Positions 33,827 through 44,623 of a stretch of DNA of 64,000 nucleotides are shown here, one piece after another. The position numbers and the translations under genes were made by a program. Each line of letters starts with the position of its first letter. Positions within the stretch are counted from its first letter, which is position 1. Source of the stretch: Hydnum rufescens UP504 (taxonomy: Eukaryota > Basidiomycota > Agaricomycetes > Cantharellales > Hydnaceae); assembly GCA_014904985.1 (NCBI GenBank), contig MU128944.1, positions 1 through 64,000 of the forward strand. The letters are read 5' to 3'. Under the pieces are notes generated by a model. It saw only the letters and a program-made list of their open reading frames with translations. It had not been told where the DNA came from and did no database searches.

Positions 33827-36608
33827 TTGAGGGAGTAGTTCAACTTGCAATCAATATATGCATCACCATGGAACCCTGGCTTTTGTGACAGTGGAATGAG
33901 CATGCTGTTGACAAAACAATACCCATTACACCATCTTTCACACAATTCAGACTCCACCCAACACTTAGCAGCCTCCTTCTCATCAGTGGATGGCTAGCAT
34001 ATTACATCATCATGCATAGCAAGAATGCTGATCATGACACAGCAGGTGCATTTGATGACAAGTCCCTCTGAAACTCCAGCCCATTGGGCAATGGACAGAA
34101 CTGCTGCAGCATTGCCAAAGTGCCCAAATTGATACAGAGCAATAGTGAGTTGCCAAGGGACAGGGAACTGTGGGTTGCAAGAGTTATTGTGGAAGACGGG
34201 ATGATGCTCTATCTGAGTGATATAGCATCAAAGGTGGATGGCAAAACATGAAGGTTGAGTTGGAACTGGTTGAGATCATTGCCTTGTAGAGGACTAATAC
34301 CAAGTGTAACTGTGAGGCTTTGGGTGCACTGTTCAGATAGATAAACCCAGTTTTCCTGAAGCAGAGTCACAAACTCATCAGCAAGGGAAAGGAGGTGGCA
34401 GATATCCTCATCCTCATCATTGTGATTGCTGAAGGTAAGATCCAGCTCAAGTAGGGTTTCTCAGATTTGAGTCTCTGCATCACAAACAGGGCCATTGATA
34501 TTGCTAGAGTCAGAGTCAGAGGTAGAGGCTGAAAGGGATGAAGAGGGACAGACTAGAGTTGGAGGTGGATGATGTGGAGGAGGCCTGTGATGAGTCATCT
34601 TCAAGATGATCAAAGGAGGCAAAGTGGGACTCCCACTCCAGATCTTCAAGGTGATTGGTGATGTCCTGCACACACTGGTGGCAGAGGGAATCCAACATGG
34701 CCACAGCCCACTGGAGGGTCTCATGGAGGAGATGAGCCTTACATGAGATGGTTGACATGTGAGCACAGTAGAGGAAGGCAAAAACAGCTACAAGTGAGAT
34801 GGCAGGTGGTTTCACAGTGCAGTCTCAAAAACAGGATTTCCATATATTTTCCAATAGTGTTTTCAGCCATTATGAGGCTGTTTTCAAGGGGTTTTTAACC
34901 CAGTTTTTACTACATTTTTGCTGTGTTTTTGCGTGTTTTGCTCCATCATGAATGACCCTATTGGCCCCACAGGTGTTAAGGGTTGTTCATGGCTCAGGGA
35001 GGTGATTATGTAATCAGGCTGAGGACAAACAGGAGTCCCTTAATATGATTGACAAGAAGGCTCACAAAGCAAGGATTATGTAATGTTGCAGAAGATGAGA
35101 ACATGGAGGAATGAAGCAGCAGAACTGAATTCTCAGGGAGACTTGAAACAAAAGGAGGATTGGTGAGAAGAGACAATCACAGATACATATATTCTTGATC
35201 TTCTAAGGAGCTAGAGTATGAGCAGTAGCTACTTATATACTAAGATCAAGGGAGGATTGGTAAGGGGATTATTAATGACAGTGGAGGAGGGTGTGTGGTG
35301 CTTATGTGGCAGGGCCACAAGGTCACATGATGTGCTTATATATGAGGTTACAAGTACAACTCATAACAACAGGCTGCAACTTCATGTTTTGTTCACCTTT
35401 TTTTGCATATTTGGAGTGTAAGGGAGAAGATTTAGAAGTTCTGGAGGGTCAACAGCAATTGTTAGGGGTTGGAAATACAGCCAGGTACAAATAGTATTAG
35501 GGACTTAGAACATCTTCATCTTCCACACACCTTTAGATGCACACTAGACATGCCTATATGAAAAACACCTCTTAGGTCATTGGCCAATGCAACATGAAAC
35601 CACCTAAGAGGTACCTTTTTGAGGGTGTGTTAGGTGTCCATGTTTACCTTGGAGTGGAGCTGATTGTCATGGTACAAAGTCTAGCAGATATGCCAGAGAT
35701 GACTGCCTTTTATGCAGTACTCTTTAGTTCATTTTCAAGTAAATTGCATTGAGATATCCTATCATGATCCAGTATGCAGTCTTTGGTCTGGTGCCCCATG
35801 TCACAGGTAGTGCCAAAGGCTAGTCTGGGTGGGGCTGAAATTACTCTCTGGCTTTGACATGTGGAATAAATTGGTTTCTATACACTCTTGGATGTTCAAA
35901 ATCATAATCTCCTGATCTCAGCCACATCTTGATACCCTACTGACCCTGAGCACCTAAATTTTTCTCGCTGACCAAGTTTTGGACCTTCAAGAAAATAACT
36001 TTAATTTATGATAATATAAGTGCATGGGAAGCCGAGGCCATCAGAATGTATGATGGTTGTATAACAGTTCAAAGCATAATTTCAGGCTTGGGTAAAGTTT
36101 GGTGACTTGGCTGTCTACTACTGTCTAGCTGATGTTGCTGTCATGACAATAGTCCTTAGTAATTACATAATATTTTATGATCATCCCTATTGGATTAGAT
36201 CACCACCCCGTCACCAGGGGCTTGATCGGATCAGAGCAAGGTTTGTATTGAAAAATTGAATTAACCATGTGAGCTATTTCTGGGGTGAATGTCCTTGTGA
36301 CCGCGATTAGTACCTGGTCAAACCACAATGAATGAGTCACCAGGTCAGCCACCTGTAGGCCACAACCTCCTGCAACTTCCCAGGCACAGTTCGCAAGTGC
36401 AGGTGTAGGTATTCAAGATGAGAAAGCTACACAGCAAAAGGATCAGACTCTACACACGCGGATCAAACCAGCCACAAAAATTGTCTTCGGTTCCTTATCG
36501 GGGTATGACATCCAACAAAGGGATTTTTGCAGTGCTTAGCGGGGCTGGAAGTGAGTTTTTGTGCCGTCTCGTCTCTCCTTTGCCCTGGGCCTTTTACTAT
36601 ACCAAAAA
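33827..36608. repeat. 2.78-kb duplicated segment, copy 2
   Basis: Same orientation and content as 29209-31987. Here the N-terminal transposase frame at 34815-34516 (minus strand) is open where copy 1 has a 1-base deletion. The right end continues naturally into the acetyl-CoA synthetase promoter. No other gene is seen. Confidence 0.9.
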
Positions 36609-37037
36609 TGGGGCCAAAGCCACCCATTTCATTCCAAAACATCAAGTTCTTCAGGGTCTAAGGGGACGGTGAATTTGTTTGTGGATTTGTCGTTCCGGGT
36701 GCCTATTCATATTTCTGAGGTAGAGTCGGAATTGCTGAAAGTTGTCAGTTTCCACGGCAGTAGCTGTAGGCTCGCTCCCTTGACCCTCCCTTCCTACGTG
36801 GTGGGTGATAAACTAGATCCTTTCCCTCACTTCAACGTAATAGCTCGCCTGGTTTTTCTCAAACATTTACGACTTGAATGTGAAATTCTGTAGCAAGGTG
36901 TACAGACGTTTCTTTTCCTGAAATTGAATTGGCAGTGGCTGATCAGATTCAAATTCTAGAAACTGGCAAAATCGGATCCAACAATCCAACATGGCTTGAT
37001 AAGGGATTGGATTTCCGCCCTCTCACCACTCCCCACC

Positions 37038-39587
37038 ATGTCGACTTATCCTGTAGCTCCCAGAGTTCAAGGCAATCCAACCCCGCACGTCGGCCCCAAT
37101 AGAGAGGCGTATGAAAAGCTCCATCTCGAAACCCTTGGCCGTCAGAGCGACGCCTGGTGGGCAAAGGTGCGGATCGTGGGACCCACGAGATGGGGTGTTA
37201 CTAATCTCTCGATGTAGACGGCAAGAGAGACGCTTTACTGGCACCGCGATTTCACTACAGTCCGTCACGGGAGTTTCGAAAACGGCGATATTGCGTGGTT
37301 CCTCGAGGGCGCACTTAATGCATCCTACAACTGTGTGGACAGATGGGCCTTCAAGCACCCGGAAAAGGTGGGCCCTTCACGCTTTCTGCTCCTCTATCGT
37401 CATCCACACAAGTCTCGCAGACCGCGATTATCTACGAAGCAGATGAACCTGGCGACAGCAAGGAAATCTCCTACGGCGAACTCTTTGTTGAAGTCTGCAA
37501 GATCGCAAACGTCCTTAAGTCCTTTGGCATCAAAAAGGGAGACACCGTATCCATTTACCTCCCGATGACCTGGCAAGCCGCTGCCGCTTTCCTTGCATGC
37601 GCCCGTCTTGGCGCTATTCATTCTGTCGTTTTTGCCGGCTTTTCTGCCGAATCCCTTCGCGATCGGGTCCTAGACTGCGAGTGTACTGTTGTTATTACTA
37701 CAGATGAGGGCAAGCGTGGAGGAAAGACCATCGCAACCAAAGCCATCGTCGACTCTGCCCTCAAAGAGTGTCCCAAAGTCAAACATGTCCTGGTACTGAA
37801 ACGTACTGGAAAAGAGGTCCCGTGGACCCCTGGCCGCGATAAGTGGTGGCACGAGGAGTCGATCAAGGTCCCCGCCTACTGTGCACCGGAGATCGTCAGT
37901 TCCGAGGACCCTCTGTTCATTCTATATGTATGTCATTCAGATCCCTGATGTTCATGTATTCCCTGACTAGTCCCAAAGACCTCTGGATCCACTGGCAAAC
38001 CTAAAGGGGTAGTTCACACCACTGGTGGCTACCTATTAGGCGCAGCCCTCTCCGTCAAATACGTATTCGACCTCCATCCAAACGACAGATTCGCATGCAT
38101 GGCCGATATCGGCTGGATCACTGGCCACAGGTCAGTGCATCCACCCTACGAATTACTCCCCCATTCTCATCCCGCCTATCTTGCGCCTCTCTTTCAGCTA
38201 CATTATATATGGTCCCCTCGCCAATGGCGTGACCACGACGTGAGTCACACCTAACTGAGGCTTACACATAAAATCTCATTGGCGTCCTAAGTGTCTTCGA
38301 ATCTACCCCTGTCTACCCCACGCCCTCTCGATACTGGGAGACTGTCGACAAGTACAAGATTACTCAATTCTACACTTCTCCCACCGCCATACGCCTCCTT
38401 CGTCGTCTCGGCGAACAACATGTTCGGAAGTATGACCTCTCCTCAGTCCGCGTGCTCGGCACTGTCGGTGAGCCCATCAATAGCGAAGCGTGGCTCTGGT
38501 ACAACGAGCATGTTGGACGTGGGCAGTGTGCCATTGTCGATACCTGGTGGCAGACTGAAACGGGATCGATCATGATCACTCCCCTCCCAGGTGCTATCCC
38601 TACCAAACCTGGCTCTGCTACTGTCCCTTTCTTTGGCGTTAAACCCGCTATTCTTGATGCTACCGTGGGTTCCGAACTTCAGGGAAATAATGTGGAGGGC
38701 GCCCTTGTCCTCCAGAACCCCTGGCCCTCCATTGCTCGGACGATCTGGCGTGATCACAAACGATATCTCGAGACGTACATGCGGGTCAGTCCCCATACCC
38801 AGGAAACCAGTCTCTTCGAATCTAACGAGTTGCTGCTTTAGCCCTATCCTGGCTCATTCTACACTGGCGACGGAGCCACTCGCGATGAGGACGGATATAT
38901 CTGGGTCAAAGGCGCGTTGACGGTGAGCCATCATCTGTGAATGGATGATGGATTGGGCTAATCTTCATATAGATGTAATCAATGTATCTGGCCATCGCCT
39001 GTCTACCGCCGAAATTGAGTCGGCCCTCATCCTTCATCCTGGCGTGGCTGAGACTGCCGGTATGTCACATCGTGACATCGACTCCAACACTTATTTACAT
39101 CCTAACCAATCCCCCTTAGCGGTCGGAACTGCGGATGAGGTGACGGGGCAAGCGGTGCACGCGTTCGTGACACTGAAGCCGTGAGCAACGTTCTTTCTCA
39201 TTCCCTAATGTGTGCTTCTCAAATAATCCTACTTCCCTTGGTTACCCAGAGAATTCCAATATAACAAAGGATGACAATACAGCGCTGGTCCGAGAGCTCG
39301 TGCTTCAAGTCCGCAAGGTCATTGGGCCATTCGCCGCTCCCAAGAAAATCCATCTTGTTCCTGATCTTCCAAAGACACGCTCTGGAAAGGTTTGCAATTT
39401 TGATTTTGCAAATCTTCGGTTGGCTGGACTAATCCTGAATTTGAATTCCAAACAGATTATGCGTCGTATCTTACGCAAGATCGTAGCGGGAGAGGGCGAT
39501 CAACTAGGAGATCTCAGCACCATTGCTGAGCCCTCCATCGTTGATATCATCAAGGCTAAGTTCGCAGCTGAAACGAGAAATTCATAA
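37038..39587 (+). CDS. ACS: Acetyl-CoA synthetase (AMP-forming)
   Basis: It converts acetate, ATP and CoA to acetyl-CoA in the cytosol and nucleus, for growth on C2 compounds and for protein acetylation. The start [10 protein letters not shown] at 37038 is followed by the ACS N-terminal domain. Introns lie at 37167-37217, 37368-37420 and about 37927-37976, with more downstream. The AMP-binding P-loop [10 protein letters not shown] is near 37980, [10 protein letters not shown] near 38540, [13 protein letters not shown] near 38862, and the catalytic-lysine motif PKTRSGK at about 39370, split from IMRRILRK by an intron. The frame closes at 39587 with no breaks I can see and the expected length of about 660-680 residues. 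The promoter lies in duplicated segment copy 2. The next gene is an Ert1-type regulator. Confidence 0.95.
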
Positions 39588-39858
39588 TTGTACCCTTGTA
39601 CTTGCTAGTGTTGCTATCCAAACAGCTAATCAAATCATATTACTCCTGGTGATCTCCTGCGGCTGCTTTCCGCTTCCCACAGCAGATCCCTCGCGGTCCT
39701 GATATTTTCTGCCCCTTTTAGCCCATATTTGCCATGATTGTAACCGCAAATCCACGCCACTCTTTCGCCCTCTTTCGTCGAAGGGATCTATTGTGATCTG
39801 CACTGGATAGTGACGGCTGTTTCGCATATGAGTGGACTAGGCAAAAACAAATTTGATA

Positions 39859-40408
39859 CAGTATTTGACCGGTCACTGAATCACCTCAATTATCTCCACC
39901 ATTTCAAGCCATAGCAGCTTGGTTCTAGGTCTTATTTGTTTACATTGATGAGAACTACAACTGTACCAAAATTGGTGTCAATCTGTTCAGCTGCTGTTTT
40001 GTAGTGCAGGGAAAAGCATGTTTTCTTAAAAGGCACAAAATCTCTGCCAGCTGCTACAACATCACATGAAGACCCAGTTATGGTTTTTTCTTCAATCTTG
40101 CACCAGAAATACAACTGACTAAGTATCTCAAGATGTCTAATTCTATGGCCAATCTAGGTAACTGCTCTGTGTCACCAGGAGGGTGCGGAAGCAAATTCAA
40201 GAACCAGCGGGGATTTCAGCGATAAAACAAGTATCAAAATGGTGCAACAGAACATCTCTCACAAAATCAGTTGGATCACTTTGAAATTGGGTACATGGGT
40301 AGATAGGATGTCCTCCTACAAGAGAGTAATAAAAAAAATTGAAAAATGATGCTGTGGTGTCAGCGGCGAGGTTCCGGGAAGTGTGATTCAGTGACCGGTC
40401 AAATACTG
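39859..40408. mobile_element. 550-bp MITE, Tc1/mariner type, TA target duplication
   Basis: CAGTATTTGACCGGTCACTG begins at 39859 and its reverse complement ends at 40408. The inverted repeat extends to about 26 perfect bases (through AATCAC) at each end. TA flanks both sides (39857-39858, 40409-40410). The CAGT ends and TA duplication indicate the Tc1/mariner superfamily. The interior has no transposase. It lies between acetyl-CoA synthetase and the Ert1-like gene, so it may affect the downstream promoter. Confidence 0.9.
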
Positions 40409-40492
40409 TACACAAAAAAATTTCGGTGCCTTGATCAGGCTATCAATGGATCTATTGTCCAACTTTGTCTCTGGTATGGTTGTGAGAGTCAT

Positions 40493-40604
40493 GGCTTGAG
40501 CCAACTTGAAGTCCGAGTCGAGTCCTACAGTATGGCTTCGGCCATCCTTCGGCAGTCGGACGGAATCGCCCGAAAGCCAGTCCGAGTCGAGTCGCGGCAA
40601 CACT
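40493..40604. repeat. GTCCGAGTCGAGTC repeat upstream of the Ert1-like gene
   Basis: GTCCGAGTCGAGTC occurs twice (about 40512 and 40583). The segment ends GTCGCGGCAACACT, as does the repeat at 480-613. It lies about 130 bases before the start codon of the next gene, so it belongs to that gene's upstream region. Confidence 0.45.
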
Positions 40605-40734
40605 GGTTGCCGGACCTCATTAGTACCATCAGCCGCCACTACTCACTGCTTAACCTAGCGGCGCACCTCCTATGTCCGCAACGTCAAGGTCTCCCCATTT
40701 GTAGTTGTTCATCAGTACTCACAGGAGCTCATTC

Positions 40735-42979
40735 ATGCAAGAGATGACTCCTGATACTACCCATACCGTCCAGCAAACTGATACTTCATTCACTGGGCGG
40801 GCGTCTCATCCAGAAGACGATGAGCAGTCGTCTGGTTCCACAACTCGCAAGAAAAAAGAACCAGCTAGAAAACGAAGTGAGCTGTCCCGCTGTGTTACCC
40901 TTCAACAGAGCTCGATTCTGCATCTATGAATCAGGGAAAGTCAACCACGCATGTTTGTACTGTCGCCGAAGCCATATGACCTGTGATGAGGGTGAGTGGC
41001 GTGCTAAATTCTAGTCCCCCTTTCCTTCTCATACTGCTATGTAGGGCGGCCATGCCAGCGTTGGTGCGCAGATATGATATAGCGTTTACTTTCCCGATTG
41101 ACTTCTGGCGCAGTATAAAGCGGGATATCGGGCACTTATGTCATGATGAGCCTAAACCACCGAAACCGCAAGCTGCTGATTCCACTCAATTACGACGGGA
41201 CGATCCCCTCATCCCAACCCCTGATCCAAGTATGCTCCCGCTCCCTCAAGGTACGATTCTAGCGATTCCTTCCTCATCGACTTCCGTCCGACATTCTGCT
41301 CGCCTTAGTGAGCCCTCAATTTACATTTCCACCTACGGATCCCAGTGGAGCGTCGACATGGCCTCTTCTCTTCCCCCAAGAAACGCTAGGTAATGAATTC
41401 TCAGTGCTTAGGCATGTCCCTGCCTCCAAGATTTGAAATGAGCTGCTCTAATCTGAAACACGAACAGCGATTTCCTGGAGTCACTGGAAGATCAGACGTT
41501 TTTCAATGGGGGAAACAATTTTTCCCCGTTTTCCAACTCAGCGAACCCTGTACTGTCAAATTCACTGCAAGGACAACCCTTTCCTCAACCAGATGGACCT
41601 CTGAATCACTCTCAATTCCCTGAGCAAACCCCCCGTCGCCTCACGGGATATTCGAACGACCGCAGGACCGGCCCACGAATCAGCTTGCTCCATCACAGCC
41701 ACTTCTGTCGCAGCAACAGTCACAGGTCGCTGACCAGGCCCAGGCCCAACAGCAGCAGACCCCTCATGCTGAACACATTGAGGTCCTTCCAGCTGCGAAT
41801 AAGACCGAACGTTTCCTCCTGACGGCCGCCGATCAAGAAGGCGGCACTCGAGATGAGCGTCTAGCCCGTGTCATCCAGGCAAAATATGAAGCTGGGCTGC
41901 TCAAGCCCTTCAACTACGTGAAGGGGTATGCGAGACTTTCGAGGTGGATGGAACAAAAGTAAGCCTTCATGACAGAAGGTGCTGTTTAGCTACGAGTTGT
42001 TGCTCACGTTTGCGATTTTGGAGTGTAGCGTCTCACCACAATCGAAACAACAGATTTTGCAGCCACTTTCTGTGCTTCGTCCGAAATTCAGGGTGAGAAC
42101 ATTTAGACGAGTACCGCACGCTGATCTTCTGACGATTGCTATGGGATAGGCCATTGCGCAGTCACTCACTGATATTGTACATCCCCTGCATTTATTTTAT
42201 TCAGTGAATGCTGAGCCCAATCCTGCTTCAGGACCTGGTCTTCATCGAGGAAGCGTTCGAGCGCCTGCTTCTAGAATATGATCGTGTTTTCTCGGCCATG
42301 GCGATCCCAGCCTGCCTTTGGAGACGTACAGGGGAGATCTACAAAGTTGGTTTTGCCTCCGATACTATTCTGCTTCGTCAGGGCTGAGAGTCCTCCAGGG
42401 AAATAAAGAATTTGCGGATCTAGTCGGTGTCGATGTCATGAGGCTTCGAGACGTAAGTTCGAATGTTTTCTATTACCGTCAACTCAAACCTCGCGTGACG
42501 GCTATTATCAGGGACGGCTGTGTATCTATGAATTGATGTCTGAAGAATCGGCCGTCAATTACTGGGAGGTATGCTACTATATTGTCCACTGTAAACTAGA
42601 GTATGATATTGATATCCGTCCAGAAATACGGTCATGTTGCGTTTGACACAGCCCAAAAAGCGGTCCTCACTTCTTGCGTTTTGCGGTATAAACCCTCGGC
42701 TTTGTTAAGTGGCCCCTCCTCTGGAACAGCAGCAATAAACTCTGGTAGCTCTGGGTCCGTGCCCACGACCTCGCCGGCTTCCACGAATAAAAAGAGAAAG
42801 AAGGAGGGGGCTTTATCTCAGGATGGTTTCATCAATTGTTGTTTTTCGTTCACCATCCAACGAGATCTTCACGGCATCCCCACACTGATTGCAGGTAGGC
42901 GCCTGTTCCCCCAAGGGTCTTGTGTGTCGAGCTGGATCTGATTCGACTCTTTCCTCCAGGCAATTTCATTCGTCATTGA
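40735..42979 (+). CDS. ERT1: Zn(II)2Cys6-PAS transcription factor, Ert1/Rds2/AcuK-AcuM family
   Basis: The family activates gluconeogenesis and non-fermentable carbon genes in yeasts and Aspergillus. The zinc cluster is spread over exons joined by introns 40877-40934, 40992-41044 and 41064-41113. Joined, it gives the pattern C-x2-C-x6-C...C-x2-C...C, including HACLYCRRSHMTCD and RDIGHLCHDEP. A middle region with the family signature LGNEFSVL follows (41390). Next come RFLLTAADQ and KYEAGLLKPFNYVKGY (41810-41930), then the PAS-like domain with CLWRRTGEIYK, GNKEFADLVGV, ESAVNYWE and KAVLTSCVLRYKP (42290-42690). It ends NFIRH after a final intron. At least ten introns are present and exact limits in 41260-41480 are uncertain. 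Start: MQEM at 40735; an internal Met at 40744 is possible. Confidence 0.85.
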
Positions 42980-43231
42980 GGAGCGCCGATTTGTTTTATT
43001 TCCTGTGCTTAGTTTCTATTGTATATTGTTGTATCACCATTCCAACGAAGTGTGGACTTGCCCGGCTGTGCCGTGGTTTCGTGTGTTTGTTTGCTGTATA
43101 CAGAAGAACACGAGGCTTCGGGAGTCACCACAAAAGTGACCTCGAAACACTTAACCACCGCGTCACATTTTTTCTTTCCCCCCAACCCTCCGCCCACGCC
43201 AACTTCGTAGAATCATTCGCCAGTAGAACCC

Positions 43232-44257
43232 ATGGCCCAAAGACCTACTGGACGACTCGCCGAGGCCCCAAAGTAAGAGTTTGAAAGTCGTTCACCGTCG
43301 CCCCATTGCAATCTGAGTCCACTGCTTTTTTCTTTCCAATGACGAAAGATACATCAACGACTTCAGGTACGGGGCCTGACCACTGCTCATCTCTGTTCCC
43401 CGTAGTCTCTGAGGCCTCCAATCTTTATGTTCTCGCTTGTTGTAGTAAGGCACTAGCATCCGAAGTCCGAATACTGTTGCAGGAAGTAGGCAAGCTTCGC
43501 GACGAGCGCAGGGCGCTGCAGTTCGAGATCGCCCAACTCATGTCCCTAAAGAGCCAACACGGTCCCGGAGGTGAGCGCTCCCCCTCGACCATGTTGAACA
43601 CTGCTGATCAGCATGATCCCAGGCGAATTCGCGCCTGATTGGTAGGTCTCTCTTCCTTGTCATTGGTCACATGCAGTGCTGAGGGTGCCAAATGTCACTA
43701 GGAAACCTGTACGCTTCTTCATGATCCCTTTGGCATCGTGACGTGAAACTAACAATGCTTCAGGATGTGCCCGCAGAAAAACCTCCAGTCCCTGGGACCC
43801 CCAATGCCCCCGCCACCGCAGGACGTTCCACCGGCCCAGCCGCCTGGCGGGTCATCGAAAACCCCAGAAAGATTGAGAGGAAAAAGAAGATGCCTAAATC
43901 TCTGGCTCCCGGTCCCTCTGGTGGTCCTATGATGGAACCGCCAAGGCCAGCTGCTCCTTCATGGTCAACTTGGAAACGTGAGGCCCATCACAACTTTATT
44001 ACTTGTTGTCCTCGCAACGGGGTGGCCTGATCCGCTGTATCTTTTGCCTTTTTTTTTTTCTTTTCTTTTCGTGCGACTGTGGATATCCAGCCAACCCTCA
44101 TGTAGCGCCGGTTGTGAAACAACCCCAAGTGCCGCCCTTGGCTATGCCGCCACATGTCCCAGGACTCTTCGGTTAGTTGTCCCTTGCACAATGAGGTTTC
44201 GTGTATGCTGAACGACCTTCATCCTCTTTAGGTCCGAGAACGCCACCCCCGCAATGA
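43232..44257 (+). CDS. Small coiled-coil, proline-rich basidiomycete protein
   Basis: The first exon is MAQRPTGRLAEAPK, followed by a short exon (about 43349-43367) and one encoding ALASEVRILLQEVGKLRDER, a clear coiled coil continuing to about 43570. Later exons are Pro/Ala-rich (GTPNAPATAGRS, PRPAAPSWSTWK, PHVAPVV) and the last ends LFG-PRTPPPQ. The intron before the last exon is at about 44170-44231. I recall similar small proteins in Agaricomycetes, but no function is known to me. Around 43770-43900 two frames are both plausible, so a 1-base assembly error or an unseen intron may be present. Confidence 0.6.
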
Positions 44258-44623
44258 TCAAGGTGGTTTCGGAGAGGATGATTTTCATGTACACATGTGC
44301 TCGTCATAAAGTCACCGGCATTGTTCTTTGATGTTCTGATGAACACTGTTAGCTTTTCTGATCTCATGCTTATGGTGCTCGTGTTTTTCATCATGTCTTG
44401 TATGTAGTTGTCAGTGATGTGCTTCGATTTTTGAATATATGGATACATGCGGGGTATACTAATCCGGATGTGAGATGCAACGTGTGAACAATGAGAGATG
44501 ACAATGACTACTTCAGGCCAGTCACGGACACTAGTGTGCACAAATAATGTAGAGAACAGATATTGCGAGAGCTGTTTGTCATGTAAAGGCAAATGACGGA
44601 ATCCTAAGAGCCAGCATTAATCG

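Noticed and set aside
34461..34815. A second active transposase gene in duplicated copy 2
   Set aside because: It is the same locus as copy 1, probably an unmerged overlap; its 3' half is inverted and broken.
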